Shown: positions 10,877 through 24,536 of the stretch, one piece after another | How the letters are laid out: each line of letters begins with the position of its first letter | Position numbering within the stretch: the first letter of the stretch is position 1 | NCBI RefSeq assembly: GCF_001632365.1 | Contig: NW_024468529.1 | Span: forward strand, 295,762 to 359,761 | DNA length: 64,000 nucleotides | Reading direction: 5' to 3' | From: Laetiporus sulphureus 93-53 | Taxonomy: Eukaryota > Basidiomycota > Agaricomycetes > Polyporales > Laetiporaceae | Position numbers and translations under genes: made by a program | The notes under the pieces: model-generated | Told to the model about the DNA's origin: nothing | Database searches by the model: none | Seen by the model: the letters and a program-made list of their open reading frames with translations, nothing else

Positions 10877-11852
10877 ATGGCGACAGTGCAGCCTCTCAAG
10901 TTCCTCACCGTCAATCCTCGGACGAAACACACAGCCACCGTGATATTCATCCATGTCGGTCCCGATAGACTCCTAGCATGATGGGTTCCGCACATTGACC
11001 GGCATAACATGTTCGTTTTCATTAGGGCTTGGGCGATTCAGGGCATGGGTGGAAACCTGTTGCAGATCTCTTTCGCACAGACTCCATGCTTGGCCACATT
11101 AAATGGGTCCTCCCTCATGCGTGAGTAGCATCGGTCCGTGTGTTGTTTGCATTGCCCTGCTACTATATGTTGCTTAACTGCACATAGGCCCACGATGAAA
11201 GTCACAGCCAACATGGGAATGGAAATGCCCTCATGGTAAGTCGTCAGTCGTGTCCGCAGGACGTCCTTCGCTTATGCATTCAACAGGTTTGACGTCCTGA
11301 ACTTCGAGTGGAGGGCACAGGAGGACGAGGCCGGGATGCTGCGCTCCGTGGCCTCCATCAACCAACTCATATCGGCTGAAGTCGACGCAGGGATTACGGC
11401 CAACCGCATCGTGCTCGGCGGGTTCAGTCAGGGAGGAGCTATGAGCATCCTCACTGCACTCACTTCGGAGCGGACTCTCGGCGCCATCGCGGTGCTGAGC
11501 GGATGGTTGCCGTTGACACGAAAGATCAAAGCCGTACGTGCTGCCTATATACTTCGTCCTAGGACTAAGGTCTGATCACTGTCTTACGCACGCTCAGATG
11601 GCAACCCCGAACAATATCAACACTCCAATCTTCTGGGGCCACGGCGAGGATGACCCGCTGGTCGAGTTTGACATGGGGACGCGTTCAGTAGAGTTCCTCA
11701 AAACTGAGTTGAAGATCAAGACCGCGGAGCCAGACGAGCCGCAGAAGGGCGGAATCACCTTTCGCTCGTATGAAGATCTCCCACACTCGACGAGCAACGA
11801 AGAGCTGCACGATCTGAAGGAGTGGCTCAAGAAGGTGATGCCGGATGCATGA
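10877..11852 (+). CDS. Acyl-protein thioesterase 1 (alpha/beta hydrolase, phospholipase/carboxylesterase family)
   Basis: Cytosolic serine hydrolase that removes palmitate from S-acylated proteins such as Ras and G-alpha subunits. The start MATVQPLKFLTVNP is short, as in cytosolic members. Removing an intron at about 10954-11027 joins TATVIFIH to GLGDSGHGW, the oxyanion-loop signature. Then come IKWVLPHAPTMKVTANMGME, SWFDVLNF, the nucleophile elbow [20 protein letters not shown] with the catalytic Asp, and DLPHSTSNEEL with the catalytic His. All three triad residues are present. Intron positions match those of the paralogue at 17995-19147, which lies in inverted orientation 6 kb away. Ends MPDA. 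Confidence 0.92.
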
Positions 11853-12085
11853 CGCAGATAAGTACAATAAATCTGGGCGGTAACGGAACCATGCTTGGAC
11901 TATGAGTATGCGAATGTACCATCTGTGCAATATATACCACTAAGCAAGCCGGCTCAGCGGCTGTAACTGTATTGTCCCTTTCTTAATATCATGTAGACCC
12001 CAATTGTCTCAGTCGAAGAACTCCTAAAGATACACTCCATTGCAAGAGCGAGAAAGCACAATAATACGTCACAACTGAATGGTAT

Positions 12086-15000
12086 CTAGCCATTGTCCCC
12101 TTCCTTCTTGCCAGGACTTGAAGGAGCAGCGGGAGCTGTAGCTGATGCCACAGCCGCGCCTACCGCTCCGAGCTTTAGCTTGAACTTCTTCTGAACCCCT
12201 TCTGACGTCTTCGCAGCCCGCACCTTACTCGCCGGCGAATTCGAATCCTCCTTTTCCGAATTCGATCCCACGCTTGGTCGCTTTCCCTTGCTTGCGAGTC
12301 GCTGGAGCAGCTCGTCGTCATCTTCTTCCCGACGCCTCTTGACGCCGAGCTCCGGCGGCTTATCAACTGACAGAGATGGAGATAGTGGGCCAGAACTGAA
12401 GAGCTGTTCCAATAGGTCGTCTTCATCCGCGGGCGGTGAAGTCACTGCCTTCGGCGTGATTTGCTTGTGAGTGATCCGAGGGCTGGCAGGGATACGCTCT
12501 GATGTCGGAAAATATCCGCTCGGGATAGCCGCAGGACGACGCGGTATCGATGGAGACAACGGAGCCGCAGTGTCACCCTCACCAAAACCGCCAAGATCGT
12601 CGCTGTCATCATACGCAACAAGCGCACTGAGGGGTTGTAATGGTGCAGATCGAGGACCACGCGCAGACAGGTTCGGGCCACGGTAACGTTTCCGCTTGAG
12701 GGAGTTGCCTCTGGGTGGAGAACTGTGCACGGGTAGGAGGTCTGCCTCATCGTCGTCATCCGCATTGAAGTAATCCTCCTCCTCTGCTGAGAGCAGGCTG
12801 CCTTGCCCCCAGCGCCGCGTCGTGTTCGGCGCTGGCCTGGAAAATGATGTCATGCCTTCGCTCGTAGTAAATCAAGTAGGGGCTGAACTTACTTCTCTAC
12901 ATTCTCCGGTGGCGGCGGAGCCATGTTCATCTCATGTCGATGGATGAGATTCTGGAATCGAGGACCTCCGAACGGCGTTGCTGCCAACTCTCGTATCTTC
13001 GACTCGTAGTGTTCCATACAGTGCGTGATGACATCCTTCACGTTCTCCTGCAAAACATTGGTCATTATTAGCGACCAGCTTACGCGATCCTCGCTCAACA
13101 TGCATCCGACCTTGCGCATATACTCGAAGAACTCCTGACAGGAAGCACTAAGCAGATTGTCTCGACGAGACTCGCGAAGAGTCAAGTCAAGAATAGACCG
13201 GAAGATGTCATGCTTAATAAGATGTTTGAAGATGTTATTATTATTGAGCTTCAAGCATGCCCGGAAGAGACGGAACGCGGCTGAATGAATTACCCGTCGG
13301 CTATAAGTGCCACGTGTATGATCATTAGACACCGGAAACTCACCAAGCCGTAGGTGCTTGTCCCTTGCACTAAGTAGCGATGCAACGCGAGGGGCCACAT
13401 TGGACGAGAGTAAATAATAATGGCTCCGGAACGAATGCTGAAGCGTGAAGTTGGACAGCAAGTCGCACAAGATCAGGTATAAATTCGCTCGTTCCCGAGA
13501 CATGGTGAGCGAATCATCTGAAACGCACAATGAGCGATCTGCGCAGTGAGATCCCGATGCGACTTACCGGTCAACGCCTTAAACTCGGGAACGTCTCCGA
13601 ACGGCCGCATGATAGTACCGAGACACTGCTCATAGAAGTATTCTAAAAACTTCTCGTGAACCTCGATATCCTTCTGACGCTGGAGCATCTTGATCCCCGG
13701 CTGCATCCCCGGCGGCTGTAATCGACGATATTAACAGCCCAGTTCCGCCAAACGGACCGTGTACTCACGTGCTGCTCTGGAACGTCATTTGCCACCTCTA
13801 GGGTGCCCTTTAGCAACTCACCAACTTGGCTTTGCACGGCCAGATCTCGACTCTTCACCAATACTTTGCACATGGCATCCAGAAGCGTGTCCTTCTCGCC
13901 GATCTTCTGACCCTTCTCTTTCGCAAGATTGATCTCCCCGAGCTGATCGACCGTGATGTGCTTGCGGATACCGAACACATCGTGGTCCACGAGTGTGGTT
14001 AGTATCTCTCCAGCAGCAGCAATCATCTGGCGTCCTTCTTCATCAGTCTCCGGCTGTATCAAGGCCCATTGAACGAGCAACAAGATTCCGCGATCCACGA
14101 GAGTGCGGAAAAGGTGGATGCGTGCTGGCAGTTGAATGTTTTTGCCCATGATGCAGAGCTGTTGGATAAGAGAGATGATCTCTCGACGACGCGTCATCTC
14201 TTCGTCCGACGATTTCGGTGAACTCGTCCCATTCGGCTGAGCAATGCCGTTTGTCTTTGCCTCTGATTGATCTACATCCATCTTCTCTACACCCTGCGGT
14301 ATATCTTGCGAACCGACATTCAGGCCGGCAATATTAGTCACCCCGCTGAATGCGCTCATGATGTCTTTGAAGAAGGCGGCATCGTTCTGCACATAATTGA
14401 TGATGTCGATTTGATTGAAAAGTATCGATGAATTGAGCACGTTGAACGTCGAGTCGTCAATCGCACGCGCAAGTACGACATCTTTCAGGAACTGAAGACG
14501 ATACGTGTGGTGCACCTTCCTCTGGACCGCCTCGTCGTGGAGCGGGATGGGTTGGTGAAAGTGCGCCGTCTGGGACAGGAACTCTCGGTAGTTCGCCTTG
14601 TGCGTGGGGAACTCGGGGTCGTCTGAGTGCAGGTATGTCAGACAGTTTGCATGCATATAGTCAGATCAGCGTGACGGACATTCGAGCATGCCGATGACGC
14701 CGAAGAAAATGTCGTCTTCGAGGATGTATTCATAGAGGCTATGATCGTTCAGCATGACTACTAAAATCCGGAATCAGAGACTACTCTTGTCTCACAATAT
14801 ATTGCAACTCACAAATGGTCTGCATGCAGGAGCACAGTGCATGCAAATTCTCAATATTCTCCAGGTCCTCCGCTTGATGCATCACGTCGATCAGGCCTTT
14901 GATGTAGTCCTATTCATCGCAGTGGTGAAAGTTGGGTCTGCGCGATAAATTGCGCCTGCACCAATTATCACTTACTTCTGTTTGGATGTACTCCACAATG

Positions 15001-15949
15001 CGCTCCTTGATCGCATTTGTCCGCGCCAGAGATTTGATGGCTCTCTCGATATCACCTATGATGCCTAGCTGCGGTTGAGGTAGATGCCCCGAACGAAAGA
15101 TGCTAGCTGTTGCGATAAACTGTTCTGGACCTATCAATGGAGAGGAAGACATTCCTGCCTCCTCTGTGCATGCATCACATATTAGTACTGTGTCGTTCAT
15201 ACAAAGCCGTTGTCCCAACCTCGTATGGTCAAATGTCGCTGGACCTCCTGGATAAAATGCCACACCTCCGCGCATCCATCCGGATCTTGAAAACTGAGCG
15301 AATAGTCGACTCCGTCAGGCTCGGTCCATACAATGAGGGTATCTGATGGGATAGCTGCTCAGCAACCGCACCGACGTACCCATAAATCAAACGCTTATCA
15401 CTCACCCTGCTGCCGCTGATAGACGTCGTGCGCTCGAATAGCGGTCTGGAGGATAATCTGGTCCTGATTTGTCTCAGAGCGCGCAACCAAGAATGCTTCA
15501 GTCTCTTGAAGATCACCGTAGCAGAACGCGGTGCCTTGGTCGACCCAGCGCGAGCCGATGAGCTCGTACACCTTGACGCGCTTAAGGTCCTGGCTTTCCT
15601 CCTCCATCCAGCCACCCGCTTCCTCACCATACATGACAGCAGCCTGCTCCTGGGCCTGCTCGGACGTCGCGGAGCCGTCGGTCTCTTCCCTGGTGTCCGC
15701 TGCAAGTGTGGCGCTTGCGTCCATTCCATCTCCTAGAATTATCCTCTCTGCACCATTGACGCGTCGCACGGTCTCTGCAGGCATCGACGGTGGATGCGTG
15801 ACATCGGGAATATTTTCACCTTGAACGGCGATAGGGCGTCCTTGCTGCTGATCTCGCTGTTGTTGTTGCTGGGGTGGTTGTCCCGGACCGGGCGTCACTA
15901 CGATTTCCGTTTCAGTAGCAGATCCGGGCGCAGCATGAATGCTGCTCAT
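12086..15949 (-). CDS. PSY2: Protein phosphatase 4 regulatory subunit 3 (Psy2/SMEK)
   Basis: Regulatory subunit that directs PP4 to phosphorylated targets in DNA-damage recovery, transcription and carbon signalling. The chosen start is MSSIHAAPGSATETE; the frame stays open upstream. A Gln/Pro-rich leader precedes the EVH1/PH-like domain (RVKVYELIGSRWVDQGTAFC, IILQTAIRAHDVYQRQ, TLIVWTEP, YSLSFQDPDGCAEVW). The SMK-1 helical core follows (VMLNDHSLYEYILEDDIFFG, then LEYDPEFPTHKANYREFL after splicing, FLKDVVLARAIDDSTFNVLN, IINYVQNDAAFFKDIM, SHRDLTAQIAHC, NLYLILCDLLSNFTLQH). The C-terminus is disordered and acidic, with basic patches. An apparent in-frame stop near 14667 falls in an intron whose removal yields the conserved LEYDPEFP. 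It is divergent with the THYN1-like gene. Confidence 0.93.
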
Positions 15950-16191
15950 GACAGTGGAGATGCGCCGTCGCGGAAGGAGTAGGGTGTGCGGGAAATAATG
16001 GAAAATGCAACGAGGCGAGGCGGCGTGGTCAGCGTTGGCGACAAGCGTGTTTTCCGGTGTTTGCAACCACTCCGCGCTCGTCACGCGCCGGCGTTGCAGG
16101 CCACACGCGTTTGCCTCGCCTTTCTCGCCTGTGTCCGATATTCAGTGCTATATATACGTCGGACACGCGAATACTTTTCTCGACTCCAGCA
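15950..16191. promoter_or_regulatory. Divergent promoter spacer between PSY2 and the THYN1-like gene
   Basis: 242 bases hold both promoters. On the + strand a tatatata element at 16149-16156 lies about 36 bases before the EVE-protein ATG at 16192. That is close for a TATA box but still plausible with a very short leader. No matching element was seen for PSY2. Confidence 0.5.
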
Positions 16192-17442
16192 ATGTCAGCG
16201 AAATTCTGGCTGATGAAGGCAGAGCCGGACTCTCGCATTGTCAAGGGCAAGGACGTCAAGTTCAGCGTGGATGACTTTGAATCAGTCAAGACGACGCCAT
16301 GGGAGGGAGTGCGAAATGCAGAAGCCCGGAATCTCATGAAGGAGATGAAGGCCGGCGACAGGGTGCGTCGCACCGACCATATCTGATGCATCGCGGACTC
16401 ATTAGCATATAGGTGCTCTTCTATCATTCCAATTGCAAGAATCCAGGTAGGATTCTGCAATGATCCGTTGTGTGCATACGGTTGCTGAGATTGTATGATC
16501 TCAGGCATCGCGGCTTTTGCAATGGTGAATGGCGCATGTCGCCGTTTAGCGAAACGCGAAAGTTGAACTTTTCCCCTACGCAGGTCACTAAAGAGGCCTA
16601 TCCTGATTGTAAGTCGATGTATAATGCTGGTGACACGTTGCTCTTTATTGATCGTTCCAGGATTGTGTGTAGACACTGCATGGGATCCGTGCGTACCCTG
16701 ATCGATTGTTAACAAGCAGTGATTGCCGACGACCCTGACTGTCACACAGAACACATCCGTACTATGACGCTGTATGTAGGGCTTCGCACAAATCGTGACA
16801 TGCCTTGACCGCCTTCATTTCAGAAAACAGATAAGGCAGATCCAAAATGGTACATGGTCGACGTTACCTTCGTCTCTCGCGCGGCCCACTTCGTTCCGCT
16901 GTCTTTGCTGCGGAATATAGCGGCCGCTCCACCAGACGCACCTCCAAGCGGAGTGGAATATATAGGGTCAGATGGTGTTAAAGCCATCAAAGGTGTGTCT
17001 AGCGTATTGTTTGAGACTTTCTAACAGTACGTTGAGGCCGATTCTCCCCGTAGAGATGGTGCTAGTCACGCGCGGCAGACTCAGCGTACAAAGGGTGGAA
17101 GAGAAGACCTGGGGAGTCCTTGAAGACTTAGCCGAAAAGGGTGGTTGGGAAGAGGCCGGTGTGAGCGCTCCAAAGGCAAAAGGGAAGAAGAAGAGTGCTT
17201 CAAATGGTGCGGCGTCGAAGAAACGCAAGGGCCCTGGCAAGGCTACGAAGGACGAGACGAAAGATGATGAGCCTAGTGTGACTGCAGAAGGCGGACCGCC
17301 TGCAACGCAGGACGTGTCAGACGAGGTGGCGACCACAAAAAAGAAAGTGACAAGCCGGAGTCATAAGCGCAAAGTGGATGATGGAGACACGAAGCCAGAT
17401 GAGGCACTCGTGCGACGGTCGACGCGTTTGAGGAAGAACTGA
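16192..17442 (+). CDS. EVE-domain protein, thymocyte nuclear protein 1 (THYN1)-like, with basic C-terminal tail
   Basis: EVE domains are PUA-related folds thought to read modified bases in nucleic acids; the exact ligand of fungal THYN1 homologues is not established. The first exon is diagnostic ([40 protein letters not shown]). Small exons then give [24 protein letters not shown] and the block [20 protein letters not shown] with LSLLRN, ending the fold at [11 protein letters not shown]. After [13 protein letters not shown] a 90-residue tail is rich in Lys, Ala and Ser with clustered basic motifs ([22 protein letters not shown]) and ends RRSTRLRKN. This suggests nuclear targeting and nonspecific nucleic-acid contact. 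The tail is absent from bacterial EVE proteins. Confidence 0.88.
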
Positions 17443-17994
17443 ATATGTGGATCTCTTACATGCTTTTGGTAGGAATTGTAACCGTACTAGCTCTGTATAC
17501 CTTGCACTTCGGATTTCTTATACTGGAATCTGCCATTAAGCGGCTCATATTTGCATTACCCCATTGAAGGGGCATGGCATTCAGATGCCCCTGGCCAGCC
17601 ACAGCTCAAGCCATCTGTTTCATGTTCCTGACACTCTTCGCTTGATATCTTGAACCATGATTGAGCCTAAATTCAAGGCTTGACCAATTGCTCCAGGTAC
17701 CTCTTGCTGCACCATGAGGCTACTCAACGCCGGCATGCCTCTAGTGTCTAGCTATTCGCCGTAGCTCTCTGTCAACTGCATCGCTGAATGTTTTACACAT
17801 CTGAGACACCAACATAATTGCTGCTGTCAGTCTCTCAATGCTTCACAAGAGAATACCGTGATGGGACCACTGTCGAACGGCGCTTTATATTTGCAGATGG
17901 TTCTCTACAGTAGTACAACTCATGGGTATCCAAATGCGCCGAAATTTCATGCGCTCATACATCAGTAAGACACTGTGTACTCTATAATGTTTCT
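17443..17994. other. Intergenic region between convergent genes
   Basis: About 550 bases between the stop codons of the EVE gene and the second thioesterase gene. I see only AT-richer sequence that probably contains both 3' UTRs, with no repeat or RNA gene. Confidence 0.5.
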
Positions 17995-19147
<1,153 letters not shown>

Positions 19148-19740
19148 CCCCGAACATGATGGGCTGCAGGTGAACACGCATTCAGTGGTCCATCGACATG
19201 ACAAATGGAGTTGCGAGGAAATCGGCCTTGTGGCATTGGCCGAATGCTGCCCGAAGGTATTACTTCACTGAAGATATGCAAAATTGCTCTCCGGGGGCAT
19301 GCAACACATTCATCCTTTCCCATACTTATGCGCATCAAGCATATAGGGTCCAGCGGTGGCAGCATGCTCTTTGGCAAATACTTAGTACTATACATATGTA
19401 GGAAAGTAGGATCAGCGTGATGTACTCTCATTGAGACTAGCCAAACAGCATATGTGCAACTAATGCAAGCGACGGGAGACAAAGAATAAATGCTAACGTA
19501 AGAAGACAGACAGTGCCACAGCAGAAGAGCCAACGAACGAGACATTAGGAAGTAGTTTCGTACGAAAGTTAATTGTCGAAACCCAGTGTATGCGAAGACT
19601 GTTGCTGCGAGGATATTGCGAAGCTTTACGGAAGATCGTCCGAAAGGATCAACGGGAACTATAACCAGACTAAATGTGCAGTGGAGAGATGGAGGGCGAT
19701 GTTCATATGTCGTTTACATGCAGAATGAGACTTACGGCCA
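19148..19740. other. Intergenic region, no gene recognised
   Basis: About 590 bases upstream of the anchored thioesterase and downstream of the Whi3-like gene. It contains short open frames on both strands with no family resemblance. It should hold the thioesterase promoter and the 3' UTR of the RNA-binding protein gene. Confidence 0.45.
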
Positions 19741-22700
19741 TCAACCTGCGCGGCTGGCCTCTATGTTGGGTGGGGTTGAGGTCATACTGTGTGAGAGGGG
19801 ATCGTTGTTGACATCAGCGCTGGGCTGGTCGGGTATCGTCGAATGTGATGGAGAGATGCCGAAAGGGGAGAATGAGCTGCTAGTGCCCGCCGCAGCGCCG
19901 AAACCTTGTGGGCTGCTTCTAGGGAACGCCGGAGGCGGCGGCGGCGAGATAAATCGAGGCGGAGGAGGAGACATAGAATAATGATATGAAGTAGGCGATG
20001 TCATGCCCGAGTTGTCACGGCGGGAAGCAAACGCATCACCGATAGATTGAGCGATGGTAATGCCTTGCTGGTGTTGTAAGCTAGACCCGCTGTTCGCGCC
20101 GCCCGTCGGTGTGCGCACACCCAAAGGATTCTTGCTATAAGACAAACGAATACCGCCACCTTTCACCAGGCCGTTGAGCGTATTGCCATACAGTTCCTGA
20201 AGTGCCTTGGTGGCGTAATTCACATCCTCAAACTACGGTAGGAATGAGTCAACAAACCATCACAAGATAATGATAGCGACTTGCCTCGACGAAACACATC
20301 GGCCCGTTGCTCTTCTGCCTGAAGCACAGCTTGCGATACCCTGGCCGTTTGGAGAACAAATCCCGCAATCTATCTTCCAAAAAGCTGAGGGGAAGTCCGC
20401 CAGGCGCCGGAGATGTCGGTAAATTGCCTACGTACAGCGTGTTGATCTACACGATCCCATCAGTAACCCGTCGATCACAACGATCACGCATGACATACCG
20501 GTGGATTCTGGTCACCAGGATTCCTACCGGTCCCAGAGCTAGCACCCGACGCCGGAGAAGGCAACTGTGGCGAAGTTGCACCGGCTTCGGTATTCAAGGC
20601 CAGCGCCACGACGGATCGCGACAGCTCCTCTTCGTGCCCGCTCTGGGACCCACTCACACTCGACGAACTGGACGCAGGGATCGACGACGCAACTGCTTCC
20701 GACTGAGAGATAACGCTCTGTTCCAATTGATGCTCACCGCTCGGCGAGAATGGTCGCGGACGGGAGGGTAGCGACGGGTGACTAGGGAGGGACGACGAGT
20801 TCGACTGCGGCGAGAAGGGAGCGCTGTGAATGCTCTGCATTATGCTCCCACTTGGCGACGTCGCCGATAGCGGTGCAGACGTATTCCCGTCGTAAGCACC
20901 CGGAGGAGAGAGCTGTGGTGGGGAGGTTGGGCGAAGCGACAGGTTAGATGAGAGCATGGATAACGACATCTTCCGAAGGGTAGCATTGGACCCAATGTCG
21001 CGGAAGTTACCCCACGGACTGTTTCCCGCGTTGTTGGCGCCCTCAATCTGGGATGCGATACTCTGCATCGGAGGCGACGATGGAAGAGTGATCGAGCTTC
21101 CTGGAAGGGCCCCGCTCTCAGCCGACAGCAGCGAGTTTGCGCCCTGCCGAACCATCTGCTGAGGAACAGAATGGAACGCCTCGAACGCAAACGAGTTCTG
21201 TCGCATGCGTGCCGCCTCCTTTTCCTTACGCTTTCGCTCGCGCTCGCTCTCTTCTTCCGCACGTTCGCGGGCACCGCGCGTGGGCAGCGAACTGAGGCTC
21301 ATGCCGGGCATGACAGCCGCAAGCTCGCGACGTCGATCGTCTTCCGCTTCCCTCCGAGAACCAAGACCAACTATTCCCATGGCGCCCAAAGCACCACCAA
21401 GCTCCCTCTCTCTCAGAGCAAGCGCTTCACCGGATCCTGCAGCAAGGGTGCCCGCGCTCAATCCGGCCAAACTTGTCAAGCCGGGGTAACCCCCAACATT
21501 TTCAGGGACACCACCCGATGGTGCGCTCGCATTAGATGGGCCACTAGGAGGCACTCCGGGTCCACGCTTTGTGTGCAAGTTCTTCTTCGCCATTTCTGCT
21601 TTGAGTACAGCACCGCGCTCGACATCAACACGGCGGCCCTGAAGAATGTCACGTGCCTCCAGAGCTTCTTGCCGCGTGCGGAACTTCGCGAATCCTATGA
21701 TCTGCTTTCGGGGAGGCTGTACGTTAGACGGAACGAAATGACCGTCATCATTCTGCACGGGCGCCGGCGCCGGCCAGGAAGTCGTCAAGCCGTCTCGCCC
21801 ACCATCCACGACGACACCACCTTGATTCACGGTCACCAGGTTGTACGGATCGTTCGCGCCAGGATACTGCATGCGCGAACCAGGGCCTGTCGCTCCTGCT
21901 CCGCCGTACGCTGTATACTCCTTGTTGGGTATTTTGAGCGTCGCAGCCTCAAATCCGGACGAAAAGGTGAACATATTCTGGAATTCCCGCTCCTGCAAAT
22001 ATGATGAAACATATTAGCATGATCTCAGATGGCCTCGGAGGTAGAGCTCTCCGATGGAAGGAAGGCACGCACCTGCATATCTTCCGGGAACCCGACCACA
22101 AAGATAGTGGAGATCTCTTCCTGCTGCTGATTCGCCGTGCTCCCGTTCACATGGCCCATACCAGAAGCGCCCGTCAGCGAATTTCCCGGCCCACCGACGG
22201 CCCCAGGCCCAGGGCCATTCGTGGGTAAAGTGGGTCCGAACTGCGCGTGCGACGCAAGAGCTCCATGGTGTGGATGAGCAAGTCCGTGCGACATCCCGTT
22301 TGCGAAGGGACCTTGGAAGACCTGCTGGACACCGGGCTGGTGGATCGGGAGAGCGCTCGACAGGGAACCCTGCACGTTGATTTGCTGTGATTGTGCTAGA
22401 GTGGATTCCATCCCGGCCGAGCGGAATGGTTCGACAGAAAATGATTGCTGCTTGCCTTGCGTAAGCACACCGCCGTTCAACCCTGCACTGCCCTGAGGTC
22501 TCACGGGGGTATAGTCGTGTGCACGCCCGGGGTGGTGCATGGAGTCGAATGCATATGAAGAGGGGGGCGGACTCTGGAGGTTTTGAATGCCGTATAGATC
22601 TGTCGACTGGGACTGCGTCTGGTATGTGGCGTTGTTGAAGCTCCCAGAAGTGTCACCAAAGGGAACGGTGTTGTGACGAGAACGGGGAGGGAACGGGTTG

Positions 22701-23269
22701 AAGGATGACCTGTATGGGGTCGTCGCACCAAAACCGTTGATCTTGGACTGGAGATTAAGAGCATCGGGCTCCGTCGACGATAAGGGGGCATAGTCGCCCG
22801 CGAGATGAATGTTGTTCATACTGTTATACATTGAATTGGTATTCGTGTTTTGCGGGCCCGTACCGTACGGATCGGCAGACTGCGCGGACTTGAGATGGTC
22901 CGGAATGGCGTTATTGTTACTGGGTGAACCAGGACGGGGAAGCTGCGCTTGGGTCTGCATGGAAATGTGGTATGGAGCTGATGGGGAGCCTATGGACATG
23001 GAAGATGCGATGGACAGCGACCCGAACGCGTTGACAGTATTTCCGGAGGCCTCCAAATCCGACAGAGAGGATATGGGCTCAGCGTCTGCTTGGGCGTCGA
23101 CGCTGTCGAGCAGAGAGCGATTGATGAACTCCTCGCCCGACGGGTGGGAAGCCAGGGTGGCAGAAGCAAGAATGGACGGGCGGTGTGCTGCGAGAGAAGA
23201 AGCCAGGCTGGGCAAATGGGACAACACTATGGTACTCTTGGTATGCGGGTGTGATATAGGGGTCGGCAA
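19741..23269 (-). CDS. Whi3/Scw1-like RNA-binding protein, two RRM regions in a disordered scaffold
   Basis: Relative of yeast Whi3 and fission-yeast Scw1, mRNA-binding regulators of cell size, cell wall and growth transitions. The long N-terminal half is Ser/Gln/Asn/Pro-rich. The first RRM spans an intron: [21 protein letters not shown], then [31 protein letters not shown] and [13 protein letters not shown] long Ser/Pro linker with a charged helix ([20 protein letters not shown]) follows. The C-terminal RRM carries [47 protein letters not shown] and [13 protein letters not shown]. The tail is Pro-rich, ends NIEASRAG and has polyproline runs. No ATG lies in frame at the beginning of the large 5' exon. 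The frame opens after a TAG near 23386 that could be part of a splice acceptor, so a 5' exon is missing from this call. Confidence 0.85.
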
Positions 23270-24536
23270 CAGGGTAAAACGAGACGAAGACAGGTTCAGA
23301 ACATCAACAGCCAGGGCGGCGACAAGCAGAGCAGAGTAGTTGAGACACGTGCAGCTGTCGATATAAATACAGATAGAGGAAGACTAGAACAGTAGGCAGC
23401 AGTAGGGTAGGCAGGGGTCGGCGTGCTGGATGGGGACGAGCTGCGCGACGCGTGGGACACGGGGTTGCGGAATATATATACGTGCGCGCTGCGGGTCAAA
23501 GCGCGTGGAGCAGCGAGGAGATGCAGGCGACAGCAGCGGCAGCGAGAAAAAGGTGTTTGACAACGAGAGCGGGGGCTCGCTCGCTGTGGCTGGCGACGAG
23601 GAGGATGATCGAGGATGTGGGTCAGAAGGCGGACGGCCGGCGTGCGCCCGGAGTGTAATGCTACCCTGCAAACGACGCTCCCGTTCCCACGCACGGACCA
23701 ACCCCGCCAAATATGGAAGCAAAGGCACAAACCTAACCTTATTCAAATCCACGTGCTCCGGCCCCTTTGCGGCGCGCCACCGCCACTTCCCCTTGGGCCT
23801 GTGCGCCCGCCCTCGTCATTGTCGCCGGCGGGGAGGCAGGTGAGACCGCTCATAGCGATGTGTGGGCCCTTTCACCACCGATTGTGGTCCCGATCAGCAG
23901 CTGAGTCCGTCCGAAGCGCGCATTCTTGCGAGGATGGTCCATTCGAATAGAGAGAATAATAGATCCAGGCAGCGCAGCAGATGCCAGAGCGGGAGGAGAC
24001 AACAATAGACGAGCAAGACAGCGCAAGGCGATGAGTGCAGAAAGAGAAAGAGAGCAGCGCGCTGGAGGAGTGAAGAAGAAGAGCACGGGCACGAGCCAAG
24101 CAGCGTGAGCCCACGCGAACCAGACACTCTTCACAGTGATATTCAAAATCCCCAACCTAGCCGACCGCGCATAGGTCCTGTGCCAGGCCGAGTCGACTCG
24201 GCTTGTCGCATTCAGAAGACCGCTCATTGAAACATTAAAACCGCGGTATCCTAATTTCCATAATACAGCGTTCGTCAGGTATCGTAAAGACCATATCGTA
24301 TGAACCTGGGTAAGCGACGTCAAGCGTACTGTATGCATCCAATACAATCACAAGAGAAGGATGAAAGAAAATAATATGCTGCGATGCCATAGCAGTATAT
24401 ATGCATCAGAGATCAATCAGATTCATGATTAATGGCGTCTGCACGATGTACATCAGTACATCAGCGTGATGTTCTCCGCATGCAAAGGAGGTCGATGCAC
24501 AACTCACCACGCCATGGGCAAGCTGCCTACAAGCGA
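23270..24536. other. Upstream region of the Whi3-like gene; no gene recognised
   Basis: About 1.27 kb. The left part probably holds the 5' leader, a missing first exon and the promoter of the Whi3-like gene; a tatatata-like element occurs near 23469-23476. The remainder has short pyrimidine- or purine-rich open frames with no protein family visible. A perfect 16-base palindrome is at 24187-24202. Confidence 0.45.
24187..24202. repeat. Perfect 16-bp palindrome
   Basis: gccgagtcgactcggc reads identically on both strands with no spacer. It lies in non-coding DNA between the Whi3-like gene and the small membrane-protein gene. It could be a dimeric-factor binding site, but there is no independent support. 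Confidence 0.55.

Noticed and set aside
14640..14700. In-frame TGA in the PSY2 coding region, possible pseudogene
   Set aside because: It lies in an intron with donor gtccgt; splicing restores the conserved LEYDPEFPTHKANY.
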